A DNA stretch of 64,000 nucleotides from Rickettsiella endosymbiont of Dermanyssus gallinae. GTDB taxonomy: Bacteria > Pseudomonadota > Gammaproteobacteria > Diplorickettsiales > Diplorickettsiaceae. Position 1 is the stretch's first letter. Every line of letters starts with the position of its first letter. Positions 39,771 to 47,880 of this stretch are shown here, piece after piece. The notes under the pieces are model-generated. The model was given only the letters and a program-made list of their open reading frames with translations. It made no database searches and was not told the DNA's origin. Location of the stretch: contig NZ_CP079094.1 of assembly GCF_019285595.1 (NCBI RefSeq), positions 1,824,716 to 1,888,715 on the forward strand, written 5' to 3'. A program made the position numbers and the translations under genes.

Positions 39771-40922
39771 CTACGCGCAGTGCAACCCTATCGCGACCTG
39801 TTCTAATAAGCTATCGATATCATTTTCTGAATGCAAGGCACTTAAACTTATGCGCAGGCGCGAGGTATTTTTCGGTACGGTGGGTGGCCGAACCGCATTC
39901 ACCAAAAAGCCATTTTGAAACAAGTGTGCCGCTAATTTCATAGCCCGCTCAGGTTCGCCAAGTAAAATAGGTTGAATAGGGGTCTGGGATACCAAGACCG
40001 GTAATTCTAACTGTTTAGCCGAACGTTTAAAATGCTCAATCAAATAGCATAGCTTTTTTCTACGCCAATTTTCCTTCTGTAGCAACAATAAGCTGGTATG
40101 TGTTGCTTTAGCAATAGCCGGTGGCAAGGCGGTGGTATACATATAGGGCCGTGAAAATTGAATTAAATGCTCTATGATGGTTTCACTTCCTGCCGCAAAC
40201 CCACCAAAACTCCCCAAGGATTTACCAAAGCCAGCCGATAAAATATCAGGTTTTAATCCAAAATGTTCGCAAATACCCGCACCTTTTTCACCTAATACAC
40301 CTAAGCCATGCGCATCGTCTACTAATAACAAGGCTGAATGATTTTTTGCTATTTCAATCAAATCCGGCAATGGCGCTAAATCACCATCCATACTAAATAC
40401 GCCATCACTGACAACAAATGACTTTCGCCCGGGAGAATCTGTTAATTGCTTCGCTAAACTCGAAATATGCTTATGTTTATAGCGTTTAAAGGAAGCACCA
40501 GAAAGCCTTGCCGCATCGACTAAGGAAGCATGATTCAATCTATCGCCAAATATACTATCGTGCCTATTGGCTAAGGCCGTTAAAATACTTAAATTGGCCA
40601 TATAACCGGTAGAAAAAACCAACGCCTTTGGGTAATTACTAAACTCGGCTAAAGCTTCTTCTAACTCACAATGAATACGGCTATAGGCACCCAGAAAATG
40701 AGAAGAACCGCTACCAAGGCCATATTCATCAGCCGTTTGTTTAAATACCTTAATAACATCGGGATGTTGGGTTAATCCTAAATAATCATTAGAACAAAAC
40801 GAAATTAGCTTTTTCCCTTCATAAAGCCGTTGCATTCCCGATACACCTTGCAAGACAGTACGCGTTCTATAAAGCCCGGCCTGTCTGTGTTGTGTTAGTG
40901 AATTTTCCAGAAGAAATGACAT
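39771..40922 (-). CDS. bioF: 8-amino-7-oxononanoate synthase BioF
   Basis: BioF condenses pimeloyl-ACP with alanine (PLP-dependent) to form KAPA. The 383-residue protein starts MSFLLENSLTQHRQAGLYR. It has SFCSNDYLGLTQHP, the GSGSSHFLGAY motif, VVSDGVFSMDGDLAPLP, VDDAHGLGVLG and the PLP-lysine motif SAGFGKSLGSFGG. The open frame runs 23 codons further upstream, but they lie in repeat B (MYVVYTPVASFL...). The family N-terminus and the ATG at 40922, right at the edge of the repeat, fix the start. The repeat probably displaced the native leader. Confidence 0.95.
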   Translation of the reverse strand: MSFLLENSLTQHRQAGLYRTRTVLQGVSGMQRLYEGKKLISFCSNDYLGLTQHPDVIKVFKQTADEYGLGSGSSHFLGAYSRIHCELEEALAEFSNYPKALVFSTGYMANLSILTALANRHDSIFGDRLNHASLVDAARLSGASFKRYKHKHISSLAKQLTDSPGRKSFVVSDGVFSMDGDLAPLPDLIEIAKNHSALLLVDDAHGLGVLGEKGAGICEHFGLKPDILSAGFGKSLGSFGGFAAGSETIIEHLIQFSRPYMYTTALPPAIAKATHTSLLLLQKENWRRKKLCYLIEHFKRSAKQLELPVLVSQTPIQPILLGEPERAMKLAAHLFQNGFLVNAVRPPTVPKNTSRLRISLSALHSENDIDSLLEQVAIGLHCA

Positions 40923-41044
40923 ACTCACAGCAATGGGATTTTCGGCAAGGCACCGCAAAAATGAAGCAACCGGAGTGTATACAACATACACGAGGATTGC
41001 GAATTAAGTGGCAACACAGCCGAAAATTCAAGTGCAAAGAGTAT
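40921..41044 (+). repeat. Repeat B, full-length copy between bioB and bioF
   Basis: This 124-bp unit starts ATACTCACAGCAATGGG and ends AAGTGCAAAGAGTATG, in the same orientation as the copy at 1829. On the operon strand it supplies the last residues and stop of bioB (…HTLCT then TGA) and the bases just before the bioF ATG. It has become a translational junction inside the biotin operon. Confidence 0.85.
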
Positions 41045-42017
41045 GTGCATTCAATTCGGTATCAGCGAGGACGGGGACTAAACCCAGCTTTTCTAGCAAA
41101 GCACGATCTTGAACAGGTGCAACATTCGCGGTAGTTAGTAATTTTTCACCATAATGAATCGAATTAGCGCCGGCAAAAAAACACAACGCTTGTGCTTCTT
41201 CATTCAAGCTGTCGCGCCCTGCCGATAAACGCAGCATACTAAAAGGCAATATAATTCGTGCTACAGCCACCATACGGATAAATTCAAACGAATCAACGGG
41301 CGCTTTATCCGCTAATGGCGTTCCTGGAATTGGAATTAATTTATTTAAGGTGACACTCTTTGGATGCTCGGGAAGATTAGCTAATTGTTGCAATAAACCT
41401 ATTCGATCTTCTCGAGCTTCACCCATACCAATAATACCACCACAACACACATTGATGCCTGCGGCACGCACTTGTGCCAAGGTTTGCAATCGCTCTTCAT
41501 AGGTTCGTGTCGATATAATTGTTTTATAGTATTCGGGCGATGTATCTAAGTTATGGTTGTAATAATCTAATCCGGCCTGTGCTAATTGACGAGCCTGTTC
41601 CTCTGTTAACATGCCTAAGGTAGCACACGCCTCTAAATCCAATGCTTTTATAGCCGTTACCATTGCTAACACATCCGCAAATTCTTTTTTAGGTGGGCTG
41701 CGCCAAGCAGCCGCAATACAAAACCGGCCTGCCCCTTGTTGTTTCGCTTTTTTTGCAGCAATCTTTACCTGCTCTAATGACATTAAGGGTTCTTTCTTTA
41801 AGCCCGTATTATAATGACCACTTTGTGGGCAATATGAGCAATTCTCAGGACAGAGGCCGGTTTTTACATTCAGTAAAGTACTTATTTGAACGGCATTGGA
41901 ACGAAAAGAGTGACGATGAATTGAGTGCGCATGAAAAACTAAATCATTAAATGGCTTTTCAAACAGCGATTGAATTTCATTACGGATCCAATCATGGCGA
42001 ACCTCTACATTTAACAT
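41028..42017 (-). CDS. bioB: Biotin synthase BioB
   Basis: BioB is the radical-SAM enzyme that inserts sulfur into dethiobiotin. The 329-residue protein has the radical SAM cluster [12 protein letters not shown] (three Cys), further family segments [35 protein letters not shown] and RLSAGRD. The final few residues (HTLCT) and the stop codon come from repeat B, so the native C-terminal end was replaced. That end is variable in the family, so function is probably kept. It is first gene of the bioB-F-C-D operon. Confidence 0.97.
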   Translation of the reverse strand: MLNVEVRHDWIRNEIQSLFEKPFNDLVFHAHSIHRHSFRSNAVQISTLLNVKTGLCPENCSYCPQSGHYNTGLKKEPLMSLEQVKIAAKKAKQQGAGRFCIAAAWRSPPKKEFADVLAMVTAIKALDLEACATLGMLTEEQARQLAQAGLDYYNHNLDTSPEYYKTIISTRTYEERLQTLAQVRAAGINVCCGGIIGMGEAREDRIGLLQQLANLPEHPKSVTLNKLIPIPGTPLADKAPVDSFEFIRMVAVARIILPFSMLRLSAGRDSLNEEAQALCFFAGANSIHYGEKLLTTANVAPVQDRALLEKLGLVPVLADTELNAHTLCT

Positions 42018-42045
42018 AATAGATTTTTATACTGAGGAAAATAGC

Positions 42046-42074
42046 AACATAAAATGAATAACTATCCTTGTCAA
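42046..42074 (-). promoter_or_regulatory. Putative sigma-70 promoter of bioB
   Basis: On the minus strand, TTGACA (42074-42069) and TATGTT (42051-42046) are separated by exactly 17 bases. This predicts a transcript starting about 20 bases before the bioB ATG. The -35 box is perfect and the -10 box matches four of six. Confidence 0.65.
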
Positions 42075-42080
42075 CTTTCT

Positions 42081-42095
42081 ATAAACACAGTTTAT
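42081..42095. promoter_or_regulatory. Palindrome upstream of the bioB -35 box
   Basis: ATAAAC, three bases and GTTTAT form a 15-bp dyad six bases upstream of the bioB -35 element, a possible operator. It does not match the longer TTGTAAACC-type BirA site well, so the binding protein is unknown. Confidence 0.35.
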
Positions 42096-42246
42096 TACAA
42101 TCGATTTTAATTCGAGCAGTATGAAAAACACGCGAACTAAATAAAATATTTACCAGAATTCCGTCCAAGTTTAGGATATCTCATTGCAAGGCTATTTTAA
42201 GTATTTTAGAATGGTGACGAATTAAATAAAAGGAGAATTAATAGGC

Positions 42247-42655
42247 ATGCCTAATACTGTTGAAGGATTAAAAGCGGAAATCACACAACTTGAAAACACT
42301 TTAACAAAAAAGAAAGAAGAATTACGAGAAGCAATTCAGAACTCAAATAGAGCAAAGGAAGCCTCCCGAGATACTGCTACTGAAGCTAGACTTGGGGAAG
42401 CGCTCAAGAGTTCTTCTCAATGTTGGGCACATCCGTATTTCTGTATATCCAGACAAAACCATTATTACTTTGCCTTTGTGGCATTCATCTTTTTCCATAG
42501 TGAAGAATTTTTTTTCTACTTTTCTTAATAATGATCTTTTAGAAATTAAAAAGACTCATCCACATTTTAGCTATGTTCAGAGTATACAGATTAGTTTCCC
42601 ATCCGTTAATTTACTAGAGCTTGAAAAAGGAATAGAAAACGTCTTCATGGTTTGA
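42247..42655 (+). pseudogene. Unrecognised coiled-coil gene, probably frameshifted
   Basis: ATG 42247 is preceded by AAAGGAG and opens a frame rich in Lys, Glu and Gln (GLKAEITQLENTLTKKKEEL), a short coiled coil. After about 50 codons the +2 frame (from about 42392, VLLNVGHIRISVYPDKTIIT to EKGIENVFMV) looks more protein-like than the continuation of the first. One base has probably been gained or lost near 42400. I recognise no family. It abuts an IS5-type fragment. Confidence 0.4.
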
Positions 42656-42872
42656 ATAAGCGTCGAAGCAGCCCAATCGAATGAGAGATCATGACGTAAT
42701 TTTCAGCAGAAGAAGTGGTGATTTCGTAATCTTTTGATAACCTACGAAAATGATTAAGCCATGAGAAAGTCCTTTCTATCACCCACCGCTTAGGCAAAAG
42801 AGACCATTTTTTTGTTATCCGGCAAGAAATTTCAATGGTTCTCTTTAATGTATTTATAACGAATATTTCCAT
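42645..42872 (-). pseudogene. IS5-family transposase, C-terminal fragment
   Basis: The fragment reads KKWSLLPKRWVIERTFSWLN and FRRLSKDYEITTSSAENYVM, the C-terminal catalytic motif (with the last Glu of DDE in VIERTF) of IS5/ISL2-type transposases. The N-terminal two thirds are missing. The upstream edge coincides exactly with repeat A copy 5. Confidence 0.85.
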
Positions 42873-43119
42873 CGATGAGACAGGAAAGCATTGTGAAAGC
42901 AATGCGAAGTCGAAGAGCCCGCGATAGGCGTGCGTTGACGGGCGAAGCAGGAAACGCATCACGCCGTAAAGTCATTTGTGGGAGGCACGGGCATGAACTC
43001 CGAAGGAGTGAGTGCGTGCCGGACGCAGGACGTATCGCGGCCTAATTTCAGTCGCGTCATGCGAACGAATTTCGGGGACACCATGGCCGAAATTCTTCGG
43101 GAGCATAGCGACTCACTTG
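42873..43119 (+). repeat. Repeat A copy 5 (247 bp)
   Basis: Forward-orientation copy. Stems that can form: GCATTG/CAATGC (42888-42905), GCCCG/CGGGC (42917-42943), GGCACG/CGTGCC with inner ACTCC-GAA-GGAGT (42984-43020), and a long arm 43051-43112. This arm pairs GTCGC with GCGAC, ATGC with GCAT, CGAA with TTCG, and GAATTTCGG with CCGAAATTC. The 56-codon frame (42875-43045) is open here. Confidence 0.95.
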
Positions 43120-43213
43120 TTTAGTTTCTGCACTAGATGGCTTTTTAACGCCTGAAAATCAAATGATTATTAATGATATACAAGTGGGCCAAGGTATAGG
43201 GGCGTATTTATAA
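43120..43213 (+). pseudogene. Short 3' coding remnant after repeat A
   Basis: An open stretch reads VSALDGFLTPENQMIINDIQ and then VGQGIGAYL before a TAA at about 43211. It resembles the tail of a real protein but has no start and no recognisable family. It may be what is left of a gene cut by the IS5 fragment or by repeat A. Confidence 0.3.
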
Positions 43214-43254
43214 CAGCACAATCGTCACATTCATATCAATTGTACAAAGTATAA

Positions 43255-44166
43255 CTATGCGGCAGTCCGTAATGCACATAGACTAATCACCACTATTAAA
43301 GCGATAATAAACCAACTAAATCTATCCAACACAGTAAACACTACCGGATCATCGTGGATTCTCCCATGCTGTGCGAAATACCATAGTCGTCTAAGCCAAA
43401 CAAACAAGCCAGGACAAATCAACCACAATAACAAAGGCGTTTTATAGAGAAGTAAAACTTTATTTGAATGGATATAAAAAATAAACGTTAAAATAGCTAA
43501 GTACGCACTCGTATGCCCCCAGAAAACCAGTCTCGCACTATCTGTCAGTCCATAAGCACGACCTATGAGAGTCGCTTTATTTACTAATTTTGCACTGTAA
43601 AGTTCTGCGTAACGTTTAAGTAAAGCTAAGTTAAAAAAGAAAAATAACACGAAAACAATTAGCCATAAGGAATAGCCATTCTCAACCAAAGTCATCCCGG
43701 CAAAAACCCGTATAGAATACAAAACAGCTAACAATACGACATCTAACCATTTTTGCCTCTTAATGAAAAATGAGTACAGCAACGTTAATGAATAATAAGC
43801 AATCGCTCCCAGGAAAAAATTTAACGGTAAATAAAACGAAATACCTAATGCGAGTCCTAGCAGGCAGGGCGCAAGAATAAAACCAACAACCAGAGGTAGC
43901 TCTCCAGCTGCAAAAGGACGTTTTTGTTTTTTGCTATGTTGTTTGTCTTTTTCTAAATCAACGAGATCGTTAATCAGATAGGCGCTGGAAGCTAATAAAC
44001 AAAAAACTAAAAATCCAATAAAACTATTTTTTAAAGAAGTTTGATCAAAATAGTGATGACCGACCAGGAGCGGAATAAATAATAAAAAATTTTTGGCGAC
44101 ATGGTAAGGGCGCAGTGCTCTAAAACACGCTTTTACGCGACTCGCTTTTTTATTTTTTTTATTCAC
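43255..44166 (-). CDS. UbiA-family prenyltransferase (DPPR-synthase-like)
   Basis: The 303-residue membrane protein has about eight helices and the first UbiA motif NDLVDLEKDKQHSKKQKRP. It opens with LRPYHVAKNFLLFIPLLVGH, the pattern of decaprenyl-phosphate phosphoribosyltransferases rather than of 4-hydroxybenzoate prenyltransferase. That subfamily transfers phosphoribose to a lipid phosphate, a route to arabinose- or related-sugar donors. Here it lies between bioA and repeat A, and no partner oxidase (DprE1/2-like) is present. Substrate is unknown. Confidence 0.82.
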   Translation of the reverse strand: MNKKNKKASRVKACFRALRPYHVAKNFLLFIPLLVGHHYFDQTSLKNSFIGFLVFCLLASSAYLINDLVDLEKDKQHSKKQKRPFAAGELPLVVGFILAPCLLGLALGISFYLPLNFFLGAIAYYSLTLLYSFFIKRQKWLDVVLLAVLYSIRVFAGMTLVENGYSLWLIVFVLFFFFNLALLKRYAELYSAKLVNKATLIGRAYGLTDSARLVFWGHTSAYLAILTFIFYIHSNKVLLLYKTPLLLWLICPGLFVWLRRLWYFAQHGRIHDDPVVFTVLDRFSWFIIALIVVISLCALRTAA

Positions 44167-44264
44167 AAGGGTTTCTCTGAAAATTCTTATTTTTCTTAAA
44201 ATATGCTAGCTTCCCTCCCAGCTTTTAGAGGGCTACCTTAAAAACCCTACTTTTATCCTATTTT

Positions 44265-45590
44265 ATGAATCTTATCAATCGAGACCTCCAACATATTTGG
44301 CACCCTTGCTCTCAAATGAAGGATTATCTCAGCTTCCCCCCATTAGTCGTCAGCAAAGCCTACGGCCCTTTTATTGAATTAGATGATGGACGGCGCTTGA
44401 TTGATGCCATCTCGAGTTGGTGGTGTAAATCACTGGGTCATAACCATCCACGCTTAAAAAAGGCGCTTCATACACAGCTCGATCGCTTTGAACACGTCAT
44501 TTTTGCAAATAGTACCCATGAGGTTATTGTCCAACTCTCAGAGAAATTAGCCCGACTTTCTCCAGGCCTAAATAAGGTATTTTACGCCAGCGAAGGCTCT
44601 TCTGCCGTTGAAATTTCATTAAAAATGGCGCTACATGCCCAGAAAATTAAAGGTTTTTCGCAACGTACGCAATTTACGGCCTTACAAAATGGCTATCACG
44701 GTGAAACCTTTATGGCACTCGGCCTAAGTGACCTAGGTCTTTATCGCCAACCGTATGAATCTCAACTGATAAAGCCTCAATTTATCTGTAACCTTCCTTA
44801 TGTCACTTCACGTGAGGACCCCTTATGGCAAGATTGCTCGGATTACTGGCCTGCTATTGAAAAACAGCTAGAACAACAAGCAGATACGCTCGCAGCCATT
44901 ATTGTAGAGCCGATTATCCAGGGTGCCGGAGGTATGTTGCTTTATAGCCAAGACTTCTTGCGTAGACTTCGCAAATGGACCCAGGCACAGGGTATTTATT
45001 TAATTGCCGATGAAATTATGACCGGGCTGGGAAGAACAGGATTTGCTTTAGCCTGTGAGCACGCGCAAATACAGGCTGATTTTGTTTGTTTAAGCAAAGG
45101 CCTAACATCGGGTTGGCTAGCTATGAGCGCTGTATTAACGCGCACTGAAATTTATAATCTTTTTTACGATGATTATTCAATAGAAAAAAACTTTCTACAT
45201 TCACATACCTTTAGTGGTAATGCTTTAGCCGCTGCCGTGGCATTGGAATGTTTAACTGTTCTAGAAGAAGAAAATATCTATTTGGAAGTTCAAAAAAAAG
45301 AAAGCATTTTAAAAACGCTCATGCAAGAAGTAGCAGATATAACAGGGAAGCTAACCAATATTCGCGTCATTGGTGCCATCGTAGCAGCTGATTTGGTTTT
45401 AACTGAAGCGCAAAAAAATCAGCGTATCGGTTACCAAATATTCCAGGAAGCCGTTAAGTTAGGCGCATGGTTACGTCCATTAGGTAATACGCTTTATTGG
45501 CTCCCACCTTTAAACATAGATATAGCCGTATTAGAAAGTTTACAAAACATTACTATAGCGGCGATTAAAAAAACCTTAAATACCTTTTAA
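44265..45590 (+). CDS. bioA: Adenosylmethionine-8-amino-7-oxononanoate aminotransferase BioA
   Basis: BioA converts KAPA to DAPA using SAM as amino donor. The 441-residue PLP enzyme begins NRDLQHIWHPCSQMKDY, has the class III motifs SSWWCKSLGHNHPRL, IADEIMTGLGRTG and the PLP-lysine motif CLSKGLTSGWLAMSAV. It is transcribed away from the bioBFCD operon, the usual divergent arrangement. Here about 2.2 kb of IS debris, repeat A and a UbiA-type gene now separate the two. It ends overlapping the convergent VUT gene by 15 bases. Confidence 0.97.
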   Translation: MNLINRDLQHIWHPCSQMKDYLSFPPLVVSKAYGPFIELDDGRRLIDAISSWWCKSLGHNHPRLKKALHTQLDRFEHVIFANSTHEVIVQLSEKLARLSPGLNKVFYASEGSSAVEISLKMALHAQKIKGFSQRTQFTALQNGYHGETFMALGLSDLGLYRQPYESQLIKPQFICNLPYVTSREDPLWQDCSDYWPAIEKQLEQQADTLAAIIVEPIIQGAGGMLLYSQDFLRRLRKWTQAQGIYLIADEIMTGLGRTGFALACEHAQIQADFVCLSKGLTSGWLAMSAVLTRTEIYNLFYDDYSIEKNFLHSHTFSGNALAAAVALECLTVLEEENIYLEVQKKESILKTLMQEVADITGKLTNIRVIGAIVAADLVLTEAQKNQRIGYQIFQEAVKLGAWLRPLGNTLYWLPPLNIDIAVLESLQNITIAAIKKTLNTF

Positions 45591-46112
45591 TGAAATAGGC
45601 GAGGGCTCAATACGTCGCTCTCGAGCACGCCACCAGTACCACACAATGAACACACCCGCTATTTTCGCTAAAGATAAGATAGTAACTCCCAGCCAATTAA
45701 ATTGATTTACAATAGCTAAAAACACCGCACTATCGATAGGCGAGCTAAGACTTGCCGATAAAAGTATACGTTGTGAAAGGGGGCGGCGTGTAAAGGTATA
45801 AACTGCCCAATCAATAAATTCCGCAATAAGAAATGCACTCATACTGGCAATCGCCATTGCCTTATTTGCTAATCCATAACTCAAAATACTACCGATAAAC
45901 ATGGCAAATATCACTTTGTGTTGCAGCTCTCGTTGAGCAAAATCACGCAACACATACACAACGCCCACGGTCCAATCCATAGGAGACACTTCTGAACCAA
46001 ATACATTGGTCAGAGGAATGTAAGAAAATAACGTATTAATGAAAACGATTAAAACAATATACGTTAAACTATATTTATAATTTATTAATAATTTAATTAT
46101 TTTTTTCGACAT
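45576..46112 (-). CDS. VUT-family (queuosine precursor) transporter
   Basis: The 178-residue protein has five or six membrane helices with VVYVLRDFAQRELQHKVI and AEFIDWAVYTFTRRPLSQRI. Both are typical of the VUT/YhhQ family, which imports queuine precursors such as preQ0/preQ1. It is at the short end of the family (E. coli YhhQ is about 220 residues), so it may belong to the shorter VUT branch. No queuosine gene is adjacent. Confidence 0.8.
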   Translation of the reverse strand: MSKKIIKLLINYKYSLTYIVLIVFINTLFSYIPLTNVFGSEVSPMDWTVGVVYVLRDFAQRELQHKVIFAMFIGSILSYGLANKAMAIASMSAFLIAEFIDWAVYTFTRRPLSQRILLSASLSSPIDSAVFLAIVNQFNWLGVTILSLAKIAGVFIVWYWWRARERRIEPSPISLKGI

Positions 46113-46132
46113 TATTATTCTAACAACTGATT

Positions 46133-47143
46133 TTAATTATCGTATAATAAGCTTGCAGAAAATCCTTGTTCTTCCATAATTTTTCGCAATGCCTTTAATC
46201 CCTCTACCTGAATTTGGCGAACCCGCTCTCTGGTTAAACCAATGACTTCTCCAACTTCTTCTAAGGTCATACGGTCACAGCCTAATAAACCATAACGCCT
46301 TGCAATCACTTCACGTTGGTTAGTCGTCAACTCTTTTAACCAATTTTCTAGTCTTTTACGTAAGTTTTCATCTTCTAAGATATGCTCTGGATCATTTTCA
46401 CGATTATCCGATAAAGTCTCTAAAAGAGGCTTATCTGCTTCGCTACTCGCTGGTGCATCGACAGAGGTAATATGTTCATTTAAACCTAACATCCTTTCAA
46501 CTTCTTCGAAAGGCCTATCTAACCATTTCGCAATTTCATCGGCAGTAGGCTTGTGATCCAGCTTTTGCGTGAGCTCTCGCGCTGCTTGTAAATAAACATT
46601 GAGCTCTTTTACAACATGTATAGGTAATCGGACAGTACGTGCCTGATTCATGATAGCTCGTTCAATGGCTTGACGAACCCACCATACAGCATAGGTAGAA
46701 AAACGAAATCCTCTTTCCGGATCGAATTTTTCTACCGCGTGCATTAAACCTAAATTACCCTCTTCTATTAAATCTAAAAATTGCAATCCACGATTATTAT
46801 AGTGACGTGCCACTTTTACAACTAAACGCAAATTACTTTCTATCATACGTTTACGTGCGTCTTGGTCACCTTTGGCAATGAGCCTAGAATAATAGACTTC
46901 CTCTTCTGCCGTTAATAACGGTGAAAATCCTATTTCATTCAAATACAATTGTGTTGCGCCTAAGGTTTCATCACGCCTTGCATACTTATGTGCTCTAGGC
47001 GGCGCCTCCACTTCTGTTTCTGCTATCGCCTCTCTATTGACTAAAAACTCGTCCGGTTTATTTTCAAAAACCTCCATACTTGCAGGTTTTTCTTTATTTT
47101 TTTTTACCTCTTTAGTCGTTTTGCTCCTTCTCGCATTACGCAT
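46133..47143 (-). CDS. rpoS: RNA polymerase stationary-phase sigma factor RpoS
   Basis: The 336-residue sigma-70 class protein has region 1.2/2 ([58 protein letters not shown]), region 3 and region 4 ending [20 protein letters not shown]. Length and the neighbouring surE and yqaA identify it as RpoS rather than RpoD or RpoH. ATG 47143 has GGAG eight bases upstream; the frame runs to 47191, but those codons align with nothing. nlpD, usually upstream of rpoS, is missing. Confidence 0.95.
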   Translation of the reverse strand: MRNARRSKTTKEVKKNKEKPASMEVFENKPDEFLVNREAIAETEVEAPPRAHKYARRDETLGATQLYLNEIGFSPLLTAEEEVYYSRLIAKGDQDARKRMIESNLRLVVKVARHYNNRGLQFLDLIEEGNLGLMHAVEKFDPERGFRFSTYAVWWVRQAIERAIMNQARTVRLPIHVVKELNVYLQAARELTQKLDHKPTADEIAKWLDRPFEEVERMLGLNEHITSVDAPASSEADKPLLETLSDNRENDPEHILEDENLRKRLENWLKELTTNQREVIARRYGLLGCDRMTLEEVGEVIGLTRERVRQIQVEGLKALRKIMEEQGFSASLLYDN

Positions 47144-47204
47144 AGTTAATCTCCGCATTAAACTAAGACTAAGAGACAAATCTCTTATCATAAAAAAATC
47201 AGCT

Positions 47205-47226
47205 TATACTTCGTACTTGAATTTTT
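47205..47226 (-). repeat. Repeat B end fragment upstream of rpoS
   Basis: TATACTTCGTACTTGAATTT matches one end of repeat B with a small deletion (CT) and a base change. A 14-base piece, TATACTTCGTACTT, occurs also at 20347-20360 before sodC. It lies where nlpD would be expected. Confidence 0.5.
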
Positions 47227-47253
47227 GTGAGTCTATTATTTAGTTATAAAAAC

Positions 47254-47838
47254 CTAAGACATAAACTTAAGATAGACGAATACCGCAATTACAAATAATA
47301 AGATAAACCAAGATATTCGATCGACATAATGGCGTAATAGCTTATCAATATGCACGCCACTCCATCGAATAAGCAATGCCACCAGAAAAAATCGCCCACC
47401 GCGCCCCACTAAAGATCCCAAGATAAAGGGTAATAACGCAACATGCAAGGTTCCAGCTGCGATAGTAAATAGCTTATAAGGAAGTGGCGTAAATCCCGCT
47501 AAAAAAAGGATCCAAAAATCCCATGCTTTGAATCCATGCTCAATCTGCTGATAGGCATGTTCATATCCAAATTGAACAATGTAGGGATAAATCCAGTCAA
47601 ACGCTACCGTCCCTATCCAATAACCAAAAAGACCACCTAATACAGAAGCCACCGTGGTCAATGAAGCATAACGCAAAGCACAGTTTGGCCGTGCCAATAC
47701 CATGGGCGCCAACATAACATCTGGGGGAATAGGGAAAAAAGATGACTCAGAAAAGCTCAATAGGAACAAGGAAGTGGGCGCATGTTTATGTTTAGCCCAC
47801 ACCAGAACTTTGTCGTATAGCTTAGAAAAAATCTTCAT
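47254..47838 (-). CDS. YqaA-type SNARE-associated (VTT/DedA-like) membrane protein
   Basis: The 194-residue inner-membrane protein belongs to the YqaA branch of the DedA/VTT superfamily: FLLSFSESSFFPIPPDVMLA near residue 25, ASVLGGLFGYWIGTVAFDW, and LFLAGFTPLPYKLFTIAAG. DedA-type proteins flip undecaprenyl phosphate or phospholipids; for YqaA this is not shown. The gene lies between surE and rpoS, as in Legionella. Confidence 0.9.
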   Translation of the reverse strand: MKIFSKLYDKVLVWAKHKHAPTSLFLLSFSESSFFPIPPDVMLAPMVLARPNCALRYASLTTVASVLGGLFGYWIGTVAFDWIYPYIVQFGYEHAYQQIEHGFKAWDFWILFLAGFTPLPYKLFTIAAGTLHVALLPFILGSLVGRGGRFFLVALLIRWSGVHIDKLLRHYVDRISWFILLFVIAVFVYLKFMS

Positions 47839-47880
47839 TTCACATCATAAGTGATAAAACTGCTTCTTTTCCATTTTTAT

